From Ciborinia camelliae (Eukaryota > Ascomycota > Leotiomycetes > Helotiales > Sclerotiniaceae), in assembly GCA_025890175.1 (NCBI GenBank), contig JANPYM010000005.1, positions 717,085-781,084 of the forward strand: DNA of 64,000 nucleotides. The letters run 5' to 3'. A program made the position numbers and the translations under genes. Each line of letters starts with the position of its first letter. Within the stretch, counting starts at the first letter, position 1. The notes under the pieces are model-generated. The model ran no database searches. It was not told where the DNA came from and saw only the letters and a list, made by a program, of their open reading frames with translations. Positions 24,119 to 36,530 of the stretch are shown in pieces.

Positions 24119-27100
24119 TGAAGCATATCCTTCTTGTGAATGGACTTTTGATTATTGGTTGATTAATGATTGAAGATTAAAAGTTAAACATTTATCCATA
24201 AGAATGATTATGGGGTGTTTAGCATGATGTATTATGAGATGAAAAGGAAGATGAAGGCCGAAGCACAAGCTTCCAGGTTATGCCAGGTTAGGGAGCTAAG
24301 CTCTTATTCGTTAATCTGGGCATGGTCTACTAAAGGGGCCAAAGGACGAGACTTAGATGCGGGCGGGATGCAGGCAAGCCTCATGATGGGTCTAACGTCC
24401 TTCTGAGTTTTCTGCCAGGTAGGCAGGTGGGTAACTGCTTTGGCCCCATTTGCGTTCCGTCCCCCTCTTCGAAAGGGTAATGAGTACCTAGCATATTACC
24501 CCATGGCATATACTATCTCGAACGAGTAGAAGTGGCTGGCGCGTGATCTGCATTAGTGATGGTGTATGAGAATAAAGACTAGATTGGTCCTATTGGGGAT
24601 AGTTGTATGCTTCCATCCCTCAATGCCTAAAATCGGAAATTATGGCGAATTGGAGATCTTCAAAGGGAATATCGAAAAAAGACGTTGAAGGGGCAAGGAT
24701 AAATCTGTAAACGATGTATACTTCAAGGGAGGGACCGTGTACCGCCTCGGTCATCACCCAAAAGAGGATCAATCCGCTGACAAAAGAAGGATAGCTCCCA
24801 TGAGGTGAATAGCCTTGACCAACGGGTGCCCCTGACCTGTCAATAAATCCGGCCGGCAACCATCCCACAAGCACTTACAATCTAAAAAGGTATCCCAGGG
24901 CCCCCAAGCGCCCCAAGTCCTAGGTACCTACATATTGTCCGATATCATTTCGTCTTATTTTTTGGTTTGCTAATGCTTTCTTTTTTCGCGCTTGTATAGG
25001 TAGGTAGGTATACATCTCACGCAGCATGAGGCCTTGTCAGGTCTTATTCAGCACCAACCAGTGTAGTTTGTTTTCAGGGCCCTAGACAAGACCCTTGATG
25101 ATCTTCTGACGAATAGCTGGGTTTGTTAGCCAAACATAACGGAGATGAGGATATGACCCAAAAGAGTTGTAATTCGGTAAGTATATTTGGAATTGATCCT
25201 GGGGGTGTTCTGAATAATTCCAAGGTTTGGCCTCATATCTTTCTCTGAGAGTGTGTTTCTTATGCTTTTTTGGTGTGAGATTCGCTTGCTGCGGCGGCGG
25301 ATGTGAATACGAACCCGGCGATAAAATCTGACGGTGTGAGGTGCATCAAGATTGAAGGATGATCATGTATTACTACATATCCAGGAATGTAGCCTGATTA
25401 AATTATCTGAATAATCCAAGACTTATTTCTTACCTACCGTGATCTGATATCAGAGACATGATTCGTTTGCTTGTCAAAACTCTTCCTTGGTATTGAGCAT
25501 AATAATGCTAGATAGTGTGCTGCACTATCGTGAATATCAACCTATTATGATGATACGTGCATCCATGGATTTGAAATGGGTTTGGTTCTCCCGTCGACAG
25601 GATGTGTGAAAGAACTTGTGGGGCTACGGAAGATGAAGGGGTTAAACCCAAGTTAGACAGGCTTAACGAGATATATTTTCTACCCACAGCACAGACTACA
25701 AGGATGTAGGGGTTCACCGGGATCGTAAATGCATGGCGGCATGTTCAAATGCTGTTCAATGCATTTTCAACAGTGGATTTGAGTTAAAAGCGGGTTCGAG
25801 ATCGTAACTATTCGTACATAGCCTAGTTGGTTGTCGAGTAGGTATCTCCGAGAATGATCGATACCTAGGCATCTAGACATTATTACCGGAGGTATAACCA
25901 GGATAAGTCAAGCAGCATATACTTCTCTTTGCGGTTTGTTAAACTTAACTTCTTCAATCCTTTCGATAGATATCCAGTAGTTACCTAGGTAGATTAGAAG
26001 GTATCTCGGATTCTTCAAGTTGCTTGTATGTATGAATATTTTCATTAGATTCACTAGATTCACTAGTAGCCTTGGAAAGCCCCAAACGTTAAATAAATGT
26101 CTAAATGGAAAGAGGGGAAATTATAGGGCTTCGATGCCTGTCATAATTTCCGAGACAGTAGACGCTCAAATCAAGATTCAAGAACCGTTCGTTCAATAAT
26201 GAGACAAGACCTAACGTAGCGCGTCTTCAGCTCAGCTATCATCGACACTCTAAATTAAGCCTCCGACGACATCCATCGCCTCCGGGAATTTTATTTGAAA
26301 GTTAATGGAACAATCTAAAGTTTATTCTTCAAAAGAAAAAGACTTGATTAGTAAACCGTAGCCTTGCCTACCAGCCTTATCCCACGATGCAACACAGAAA
26401 AAAAGCTCCCCGTCCCGTAACTTACCATCTAAAACCGAGTAATTTGAACGTTGTAACCCACAAATACCCCATTATACATACTATCAATCTAACAGTGCAC
26501 CGCTTCTACTTCTCCAAATGCAAATGCAATGCTTCATTTAAATGTTGTGGAAGCTTCTGGAACCTGGAGAAAACGTGTGCTTGTCATTCATGATTGGATT
26601 CTCGAAAGACCTCTCTCGTAGTACAGTAGATCATCACATGTCTATTTAGGCTGCTTGATATTAATCTTTTGTCTATTGAACACTTGAATATTCTCTGAGA
26701 TTATATCGCCTCTCTCCCTGCCTGATTCCTTTATCGGGCGCTCCGTCATCCCATCAATCATCTCATCAAGGGTGGCACGGAGGGATTGCTACCCCGGACC
26801 TTAAACAAGAGTAACAGGAGTTTTCTAGGTTTTCGTTCAAGGATGACAACCAATTGATCCGATGAAATATATCGAAATGTCTCAGTCAAGTAATTCATAA
26901 CGAAATCTCTCCAAGAAATACTAAATGCCGAAAAACAAAATGCTTGGTCAAGACAACCCCGGGACAGAAGGACCGATATTGTCTTTTTTGAAGAGTGATA
27001 TGGTTTTACCTGCAGATTTAATGCAGTTCTCGACGGTCTTGCAGGTAAGGAGAACGAGGATTTGAATCAAAGGTGTGACAACGAGGCAGCCAATCTATCA

Positions 27101-30100
27101 GTTACGAGGAGCGCGTGGAAGTACAACGGATCGAATCATAGTACCATGATAGGCCAGACCTGATATCTATCTAGGTACAAGTCTACCTACACCCAAGCGC
27201 GAACTTATGGGTTGCGGGGGATCTCGAGATACAAACAAACCAAAAGTGGCCATTCCAAGGGGTCTAATACAGGAAAGTACATATCCCAAGGGTTCTTACA
27301 TGAAAAGGGCACTGTACATACAATATATACCTCTATACATAAGTCCTGCCTGTGGATGTTATTTTAAGCCATACTAGGTACATTTGAAGATAGGTATGCT
27401 GCATAACATTCTCCTTTCGGATGATCACTATGAACCGCTCTATATGCCGACCACTAATTCGTTTGCTGATTTTCATTCTTGACTCAATCGATATTAAACG
27501 CTGAGATAAAAAAAAGTCTTGTGATTTGTCCACCATAATCATAATCCAGAAATGCGGATGACTGCATCTGGCAAGCATGTCTATCACATTTTTCTTCACA
27601 AACATCCACCCACACACATGGATTGCAACCCATATTGTTTTTGACGACATTGATGAAGGGGCAGCCCGACATATCCGTTCGGTACGGGCTCTACCGAATT
27701 ATCCAAATAATTGGAAACTTTGTTATTATTGCGCAAAAAAGCAAAAATCATTGATAGGAACCATAAAAACGAGTGATGGCGATGGCGGAAGCAAAGTATC
27801 CGTTCCTATTCGACTGGTTTCAATCCAATATAGTTTCCTGGGGTTCCCTCCCTTTCCCCATTCAACAACATCTCATTTACTTTTAACCTCAGTTTGCAGG
27901 CGGTAGTTAAAACAGCACATCTTCTACCTCCCCCAAACAAGCCATCTTCGTATTGAAAATGATGCACATTACTTGCCTATCTACACCAACTTATTTTCCA
28001 GTATTTCCCATCACCCAGCTTCATTTACGCGCGCCTTCAAACGCAAACCCCTTTTCGAAGTCGTAGAGGAAGCATCCTTCAAGCGCTTTCAAGGTTTTAT
28101 CTCGATATCGATCTGCACTTAGTGAAATTTTGCAAAGTTGCAACCATCACCCAGTAATGAAGAAATGCTGCAGCCTAATTCTTTCTCGTCGTCCTTGTGA
28201 GCTTCAACGGCTCTAGTTATCTCGCTTCCTATCGAGTTCAGGTCATTTCAAGGGTTTCTTCAAGGGTTTCTTTGAAAAGTGCAGCTGGAGTTAAGATACA
28301 CATCCGAGGTACTTCTAATCAACCTAATCAACCAATCTTCATCCCAGCACAGCTCTCCGCAAATCTTACTGTACACATCTATCACCTACATGTCAAATAC
28401 TCGTTTTCGTGTAACGAACAATTTTTTTTTTAGCCAGCTCATCAAGTTTTCCTCACTCATCTTCCTATACCTCCTTTCCCCCGCGTTTCGCCCCCAAACT
28501 TTTACTGCCAGGTGTACGGCTGTAATGCAGATAACAATACCATATTCGCTTCGCCAAGCTACAGTAACTGACTTGGAATATTGAATTTGATTTCTGATAT
28601 ACAATACTGCAACACCGCCTCAATCGTGACCTGATATCACGACCCTTTTGAGCCACTTTTTCAGCTGAATATCTCATGGGTGCGAAGTGCAGTTAGATTC
28701 AGTGAGGCTATATTTAGGGTGTTGGTATATGCATTGCTTGATAGCCGTTGCTGGATGCATTGATACAAACGGTGAAGTGCAAATGGAATTCTCCATGGGC
28801 TCTCAATGCAACTGAAAATATTTATGTAGCAAGTAGAAGCTAACTGGACAACGAAATTATTGATGATTTGAGGTTTCCAAGATGAAAGTGGGAGCGGCTG
28901 GAGTCCCCGGATAGAAATGATAACACCAGCATCGATAGCCTATGAAAACCTTTGAATTTCAAATTGACCAACAACAAAATCCAGTTTTGTAAATATAATG
29001 TTAAATTATGATCAGCGAATTGCCCCTTCACGGTGGATGTGGGACTGGCGAGGGCAAAGCGATGCTTGTTCTTGACCCCAATCTTGTCGATCGTAGCATG
29101 GGGCCAAATTGACCCATCATTATTGCTAGAACCAGGGGAATCAAGAATTTCTTTCCGATATCTTGGGAAGATAAGAGTTAATGTTTTGCGGGTTTTCTTG
29201 GTCTATGCCGTGATGATCGACGGATTCCCGGGATTTCAACGGCTGAGGAGGGTCTTCGCGCTGCGAGCGGGTCCAGGCAGGCGATTGCGCAAATGATAAC
29301 AAAATTCGGCGCCAAATTGTCCCTCAATACTCCAATCTGTGTAGTAAGTTCAGAACCTCGTCTATGAGGCCTTGTATCGATGCTCTCACTGCTTTATGTG
29401 TTTGTATTTTTTAAAGTAGAAACGGCAAACAACTCCTTCAACGTTAAGGATGCCACTACCATGTCATGCAAACGTCTCGTTTCACCATTCATATGGTGCG
29501 GTTCAAGGAATATGATCCTAACTTCGAGGAGTACATAGCCTGGCTATCTTTCAGGCACTCGTCAAGCAGGATATTGTGGCGGTTTCATCGATACGGAACC
29601 CAAGGATGAAGACCGGATTGACAAGTTCAATGGAGAAACTCTCCGTGGGAATACAAAGTCAGAGCGGTGATGTCATCAAGTCTCTCATGTTCTTCTTCAC
29701 TGGGAATTCGCTCCCCCCTCTCAAAGTGAAACTTTTGTCTCCAGTATATGCTAATTCGTACGTTTATACCAAGATGTTTGGACGGGCCCATCTTTACAAG
29801 ATGTATGCAAAGAAGAAGTCGATGCTTTGAAGTAGCCAGATCAAGGAGACAACCAATTGTATATAACTGTTCGGAGAACAATGAGGATCTGTAGGAACCT
29901 TTCTTGCCGAAATGGAGGACTGGGTGAGCCGATGGACAGTCTTTCCTCGACAATTTCTCTCAACTCGAAATAAGAATAAGATATTTAGCCAAGTCATCTT
30001 TGGGCCAAACAATGAGCAGGATATTCTCTACATCCCTAACAAAAAACTTCACAACTGCAAATTTCTCTCAACTAATCATTTGTGTCCTTGTTGGTGCAGA

Positions 30101-30883
30101 TATCGCTTTCCATAAGCCAAACTTCCCATATTTCACTGGCGTGTACACCCAACTGGTTGTATACTTACTCACCATTCTTTTATTTCATACACGATTGAAA
30201 CTTTTAAAGCTGGATGTGAATTTCAATTGAAAAGTAGGCAGATAATGATCTAGTGTCTAGTGTCTAACATCTAGTCATCTAATAACTTCAAACGAAAGTT
30301 ATTAGGCCTTTTTGCAGATACTCAACCAAAAGCCGGCTGGCGAACAAGTCGAAGAGAACAATCAGAGGAACATCAGACGAGTACTATAAAAACCCGAATG
30401 TTTCAAGTAGATTCGAAAAAGATCTTGGAATGCCACGCAGTGCCGCCAGGAGAAGCAACACTTGGCTGCTTCTGCCACTTAATGGATAAACAGTAATTAT
30501 TGAACACGATACGCCATGGCCATTATGAGAAGAGTTTTGGCATGCATTTTTATTAAAACCAAAGGCCACTTGAGATGTGAAATATGCGCAGTATAATTGT
30601 CCCAAAAGGCCCTGCTATGTTTATCCTTGTGGGGAATAATACTGAATGAACTCTTCTCCCTTCTTCTGTCATGACGTTTGGCAAAAAAACAGGTAAGCTA
30701 TAATGACAGACACTACCATTAAAACAGAGCACAGAAGCGGCATTAACTTTTAGTATAGAGAATGTGAGCATTAAGAAACTCTCACCCCTCATCCAGAAAG
30801 ACTAATCAAATACAACCTGCGCCATCGAGCCTGAAAATATACTACTGCGTAGGATGATCAAAAAGCTACCAGGCAACACAGAA
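24119..30883. other. Gene-poor region of about 6.8 kb
   Basis: No open frame resembles a known protein and none could be extended by splicing to something recognisable. TACCTAGGTA lies at 25982-25991 and near-copies at about 24920, 25860 and 27170. At 29490-29680 short open pieces occur in more than one plus-strand frame; these might be a decayed gene, but I cannot name it. No tRNA or rRNA was recognised. The part nearest 24118 presumably contains the XprG-like promoter and leader. Confidence 0.55.
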
Positions 30884-32456
30884 TCAATAAAAACCCCGAC
30901 TCCTGACCTTCAACTGCGAAGCTCCAACATCAAAAACCACGACCACATTCTTCAAGAATACATCCCCAAGCGTATAGAAAGAGAACGGATCCCCATCACT
31001 CACACCTGCCACACAACCTCCGGTACCCGTGTTATCATCTTGTATCATATCCCTTGGATCAATCGGAAATGACACGCCGCCAATGACGACCGAAAAATAC
31101 GGAGCTTTGGCATCGCATGGCACGGAGTAGGCGAATAGATCCTGATTATACACAGCGGGTGGATTATAGAGTGCTGCGAGAGCGGAAGAGATGGAATTCG
31201 GGAGGAAAATAAGATTAGTGCCCGAGTCGATGAAGAGCTGAACTTGGGAACTGCTGCCGGGCATGGAAAGAGGGGACCAGTGTTTGGGGTTCCATTTCTC
31301 GGGTTGGCTGCCGAGGTAGAGGAAGTTGTCTGGGGTGAGGGTGTAGACTTCTGAGAGGAGGTTAGCTAAATGATGGTGGGGGAGTGGAGTCTGGGGACGA
31401 ACGATGTTGTGGCCATGGGAGAGCTCCTTGTAAATAGCCTTCTCCAATTGCAACGTATTGAATTGGTGCTACGCCCCATGCTCCATAAGATTTGATAGGA
31501 GGCAGGCCACCCAAGGCTAGATATCCGTTCCCGTGGCCGATACGATTTGATGGCCTGCTCAAAGCGAGACTGAAGATCGGGGGTATGAGATGCTGTTTAT
31601 ACATGGTTGTAAAGATAGGATCATAAGGAACTGCGTGCCATTAGTCGCGCAGAAATTAGAATGAAGTTTCCACTTACGTTGGGTTTCCGCATTGTCATTG
31701 TCGAAGGTGGTTCCATTGAATGCCGCGGTGCTGGATCAATATTAGAAAATACCGTGCTTAGGGTGAGGAGTTGCTTACATGGAAGGATATGCAAGTCCTA
31801 ACAAACCACTCGTAGTGCCATCACCAAGCCAAGCAGCTGTATCGACAGCTGCAATTTGAGTATTGGCACTATTGGATAAGTAATTGAACTGTGAAATTGA
31901 ACATTGAACAGAGAACTCACGAAACACCACCCAAAGTTACGTCCACAAACCCAAATGTACCCTTTAGATTTTCACCACTTGGATATGTAGTGTTAAAATG
32001 TTCGTTTGGAATGGGCTTGAAGCCTGAGCCGGGAGCATAACCTGGACCGAAGAGACATGCACTCTGTGAAGTTGGTGCCCCGGTGCCAAAATCTAGACAT
32101 GTAAAGTTGGGTTTGACAAGCCATGTGTCGCTGCTTCCCGTGTCGATGACAACAGGAAATGTTTGACCTTCCACTTTTAGATTCGTATACCAAACGTGTC
32201 CCTATGAGTGTCAGTTACGAATACATTCTATCGAATGGGGTATTGTCACCTTCTGGAGCGGATTGGCTGGAGCTACACCTGAAAGGTCACCTTTTCGACC
32301 AGTAGTTCCAGCATTCAATGTGAAGAAGGTGTTAACATGTTCGAGGTTTGTGGGACCTTGGAATGCAGCTGGCCTGTAACCTTGTCCTATAATATCCGGT
32401 CGAGAGGTAACACACTGAAGGAATTGGAGAAGCGCGAGAAACAATTGAGTGTACAT
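30884..32456 (-). CDS. Secreted aspartyl protease (peptidase family A1)
   Basis: Six exons: 32456-32250, 32201-31921, 31868-31779, 31730-31678, 31630-31403, 31350-30884; 441 residues, phases agreeing. The N-terminus (MYTQLFLALLQFLQCVTS) is a signal peptide. First catalytic Asp is D89 in VVIDTGSSDTW; the second is D328 in FIDSGTNLIFLP, where most relatives have DSGTT/S. Between them are LLGLAYPS and LALGGLPPI. A propeptide-like stretch before residue 70 is short, and there is no C-terminal Ser/Thr-rich GPI tail, so free secretion is likely. The fifth intron uses an unusual GTTCGT donor but has a clear GCTAAC branch point. Introns are 47-52 bp. Closest match in kind is the fungal A1 proteases with a plain GSS motif; activity and pH optimum cannot be read from sequence. 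Confidence 0.93.
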
Positions 32457-33151
32457 TTCGATTTATGATAGCCTAGAAGGTTGATGGTCAGTTAAAGAGA
32501 GAATAAACTGGAATGAAAGGCGTCTCCAAAGGTAAACCGCGGGGAGAGACTTTTGGGAAGAAATTTTCCATGACTCAATGGATTAGGATGGGAGGAATTG
32601 ATATATGGCAAATTGTATAGGCAAAATTCTTTGTCATTTTGAAACGAATAGGATTGGCAGGGGTTCATTGAATGAAGTCATGGTAGATTAGGGGTCCATT
32701 GAACGAATTCTCATGGCAGATTTGAAGGTGAACTACAATACAAACTTGCTAACTTCACAAGTTAGGATTGTGTGAAGTTTGAGTTAAAAGATAACAAAGA
32801 AACATAAGATATCCCAAGCGTGTAGCTTCGTATTCACAGTTGCCTCAACCACTTGAGTAAAGCCTGTCTCATTTTCTCACTATATGCGCACCGCAGAAAC
32901 ACTGTAAAGGTGCTGTCTTAAGTTTTCTAACCAGTCTTCTAGAAGTCTTGAAAAGGCTAAAATGGGGAATTCGGCTAACTCAAAAGGGGTGCTCAATAGG
33001 AATTTATATTGTTTCAAGAATCCAAAGAACTTCTCGATTGTTTCTGGAATGTCTTTGAAGTTTACTACCAATGCTGAAATTTGACTCGTCAAATACCGAC
33101 TCACTGTATGATGAGATTTAAAACAACTGGATCAAGGGGATTCCCGAATCC
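32457..33151. other. Spacer, protease promoter side
   Basis: No gene seen. The protease promoter must lie here, as the gene reads leftward from 32456. GGGTTCATTGAATGAA and GGGTCCATTGAACGAA form an imperfect direct repeat at about 32660-32706. Confidence 0.5.
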
Positions 33152-34272
33152 CTATAACTTCAAGTGCTGATTAGAGAACAAAACAACAGCCCTAATCATA
33201 CCAGTGCCTTTGACCACTATTCTGTGATCATCAATGAGCATGTACTTTTCCATTCCGTTTTCAGACTCGTGTTGGTCTGGCCAATCCCTCCATATTTCAA
33301 TTGCATTTGGAGAGCGCGTTGCCATTTTTACAACTCTCCTTGCCTGGGCCTCATCTCCTACTTCCATCACAAGAATTTTCGAGTTCGAAAGAGAATGAAA
33401 ACGCAGCAATCGATGATAGAAGATATCCTCAGCGTTCATGAACGGAGTATTCCCAGCATCGTCATCTGAATATACGGTGTCAAGCTTCGATAACTTTGGG
33501 ACCAATGCAAGTTTTGGCTCCCAATTCCTCACTGAACGTGTTGTTTCTTTGTTGAACCCGTCTTCTGATATGTATGGGGGATTAGATATGATAACATCAC
33601 AGACGCCTTTAAATTTGGCTAGGATCATTTGCTCATTCCCGAGTACATCGGTAAATTCAAAACGAACACTTTGTTGTGCAGAACTTTTGAGAGCATTGAA
33701 ACGAACATTTTGATTCGATAAATCAAGCGCTTTGTGGGAGATGTCTAGACCGACGATTTCAAGTTTAGAGTATACTTTAGTCAGAATAGAGTACAAAAGG
33801 AGGGAGATGCAACCAGTTCCGGAACAGAAGTCTATAATCTTCAGTGAGTTCTGATTTTTTAAATTTTCGGAGGAAAGAGGCTGTGCTTTGACAAGAAGTC
33901 CTGCCAAATACGTTGTGTATGCCTCTGTTTCTGGTCTTATGATCGTTAGACATATACTGGAGAAGAGGCATGTTGACAAACTTACCTAGGAATAAGTACT
34001 CCAGGCTGGCATTTGATTTCCAGTTCCCCAAAAGGCTGGGTGCCAAGTATATATTGCAGAGGTTCTCCCCTGGTACGTCTTTGACAAAGTTTTAGTAACA
34101 TCCTCCATTTTCCATTACGCACACGATGATTTATCGTTTTGTCAACATGCTCGCGTAGCCATCGTAATTCATTGATAGCGGATGAGAGACTGCGTGTTTC
34201 TCGGAGGACTAATGGTAATAAAGGCGAGATATTGTAAGCTCTGAGTAGGAGAGCATGGGAGAGTCGAGGCAT
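33152..34272 (-). CDS. MTQ1: N5-glutamine methyltransferase for release factor, HemK/PrmC (Mtq1) family
   Basis: SAM-dependent enzyme that methylates the Gln of the GGQ motif in a peptide-chain release factor, probably the mitochondrial one. Two exons, 34272-33986 and 33935-33152, give 356 residues; the 50-bp intron splits the Arg codon of GVLIPRPETEAY. N-terminal helical domain about 1-95 with GEPLQYILGTQPF; motif I IDFCSGTGCISL at about 131; LDISHKALDLSNQN; and the catalytic NPPYIS at about 214-219, which coordinates the target Gln. The loop after it is longer than in bacterial PrmC. The N-terminal 30 residues are basic and hydrophobic, compatible with mitochondrial import. The paralogue Mtq2 (cytosolic) is shorter and lacks this N-domain, favouring Mtq1. 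It diverges from the dehydrogenase gene. Confidence 0.93.
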
Positions 34273-34930
34273 GGGATGAGCCCTTCAACTGGACATATTC
34301 TATATAAAATATGGGACGAGACGAATCATTGACATGTAGCTTGAGTCTCCATAGGGTGTATAACTGATGTTCGTAATGGCTCTTGAGATACCAGCTCAGA
34401 TGGAGAGAGAGCAGAGCGACACAGAAGCCACAAAAATTAACAGTCACGTGATAGAGATTTGTCATCCCATCTGGAGGTCCGTATCCAAGATCTCGAGATC
34501 TCGACATCTGAGACCGGAATAACATGCCGACAATGAGATCATAGTCTGGTTGTTAAGAAACAACCAACTGTACAATGAGGTAACATAGATATTCAAGTTA
34601 AGTATCAAGTTTCCCTCTTGATCAAGGCCTTCTTGATCCAATTGTATAATTCTTTCAATCGCTGCATTTTCTGGCGATCAATGAAGCCTAGCGATACGAT
34701 GGAAGCAGGTCTGCCGAGCTCGGCCGCAATTACAACGAATCTGGTATCACAACCACAATGTCATTACAGGGCGGCAACAATCCCGACATGCATCAATTCC
34801 ATCGGACTAGATAAAGTAGAATTCAGTCATTTAAATTTCCCCTGTTTCTTTTTTCATTCTCGTTTTCTTTTAGATATTGCCTCTGTAAAAGGAAAGTCTT
34901 GCGATAAATGCAGTCCCATCATTGAATTCC
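34273..34930. promoter_or_regulatory. Divergent promoter region, MTQ1 / cytochrome b2-like
   Basis: 658 bp between opposing start codons. AGATCTCGAGATCT, a 14-bp palindrome, lies at about 34490-34503. A pyrimidine-rich stretch at about 34840-34870 precedes the dehydrogenase start. Confidence 0.45.
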
Positions 34931-36530
34931 ATGATGCCGCGTAGTATACCAGTGAAGGAGATTTCGGAGCATAGTCTTTCTTCAGACTTGTGGATTGTGG
35001 TTGATGATACAGTTTATGATTTAACAGATTTTGCACCTGAACACCCAGGAGGTGCTAGCAGTATGTCTCCTATCCTAACTCGTAATCAGCCGCTAATCCC
35101 TTCATCCAGTAATTCTCAAATATGCCGGCCGGGATGCATCAAAAGCCTACTCTGAAATCCACGCCCCATCTCTGATATCCTCTTCACTTCCAGCCTCCAA
35201 AGTCCTGGGGAAAATTGATCTCTCTTCAATAACAGACGAATGGGTCAAGCCTCCACCTGATATTTCGAAGACTCTTACGCCTGGGTCAAAGCCTTCTCTT
35301 GACAATCTAATAAATACTTACGATTTTGTATCTGCGGCGGAATCTTTTCTTACGCCAAAAACATGGGCATTTTATTCTTCCGCTGCTACGGATCTTATAA
35401 CCAAAGGCAGAAATACTTCGATATATGGGGACATTGGCCTTCGCCCTAGGATACTGAAAAATGTGAAAAATGTTAGTACAAAGACTACAATGCTTGGCCA
35501 TCAATTGGATGTGCCAATATTCTGCTCACCAGCAGCGATGGCAAAAATGGTGCATCCACAAGGAGAGTGTGAGCTAGCTCGCGGGCTGAAATCTGCGGGG
35601 TTGGCAATGGCCGTTAGTACAAACGCAAGCTTCCCAATCGCGGAGATATTTCAAGCCGTCTCCGAGAGTCATTCCCAAACTTCGGGAGGGGGAAAAGAGC
35701 TCCCAATATTTTTCCAACTCTACGTTGATAAGGAAAGACATAAATCCGAAAAGCTTCTACAGAATGTTGAAGCTCTCGGTGTCAAGGCTATCTTTGTGAC
35801 GGTCGATGCCCCGGTTCCGGGAAAGCGAGAAGCAGATGAAAGAGTAAAAGCAGACGAGAGCCTTTCTACTCCAATGAGTGGTGCAAAAGCTAAAAATGAT
35901 AAGAAAGGTGGTGCACTGGGAAGAATAATGGGGGCTTATATTGATGCTACACTTTCATGGTCAGATATCGCTTGGCTGCGAAGATGTACAAAGCTTCCTA
36001 TTTTACTAAAAGGCATACAAACCTCACTAGACGCGAAGATGGCACTCGACCATGGAATAGATGGAATTCTGATAAGCAACCATGGTGGCAGAAGTCTGGA
36101 CACAAGTCCAGCCTCAATACTAGTCTTACTGGAACTGCAGAAGAATGCACCGGAAGTGTTTGATGCAATGGAAGTTTTCATTGATGGTGGGATCATGAGA
36201 GGAACTGATATCTTTAAGGCATTGTGTCTCGGAGCAAAAGCTGTAGGGATTGGTAGGGGGTTTCTGTTTGCTCTTGGCTGGGGTCAGGAGGGCGTGGAGA
36301 AATACGTTGAGAGTAAGTCCTACTTCTGAAATCCATTGGGCCTTGAATCGATATACTAACAACATTTAGTCCTGAAAGACGAATTGGAAACAACAATGAG
36401 GATGATGGGTGTTACGGATATATCACAAGTTCACCCTGGAATGCTGAATACACGAGCAGTAGATTATTTGATTCCAGACGGAGAGGAAGATCATCCATAT
36501 GCCAAGTGGAGACCCAAAGCAAGAATATAA
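34931..36530 (+). CDS. FMN-dependent alpha-hydroxy acid dehydrogenase with cytochrome b5 domain (flavocytochrome b2-like)
   Basis: Oxidises an L-2-hydroxy acid, lactate being the first guess, passing electrons through FMN to heme. Exons 34931-35060, 35110-36312, 36370-36530 give 497 residues. The b5 domain takes residues 1-85: heme ligands H38 in HPGG and H61 in EIHAP. The FMN barrel follows: PIFCSPAAMAKM, FFQLYVDKER, VTVDAPVPGKRE, KGIQTSL, catalytic His at about 368 in SNHGGRSLDTSP, IDGGIMRGTD, and VGIGRGFLFAL. Yeast Cyb2 has a long bipartite mitochondrial presequence; here the b5 domain begins within ten residues of the start, so a cytosolic or other location is likely unless an upstream exon was missed. 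Such short forms are common as extra copies in filamentous fungi. Substrate could also be glycolate or mandelate. Confidence 0.92.

Noticed and set aside
25780..25810. GGGTTCGAGATC, a T-arm-like word suggesting a tRNA
   Set aside because: No acceptor stem, D-arm or anticodon stem can be folded around it.
29490..29830. Broken plus-strand coding-like pieces (for example VRFKEYDPNFEEYIAWL)
   Set aside because: Could be a decayed gene, but I could not join the pieces by credible introns or name a family.
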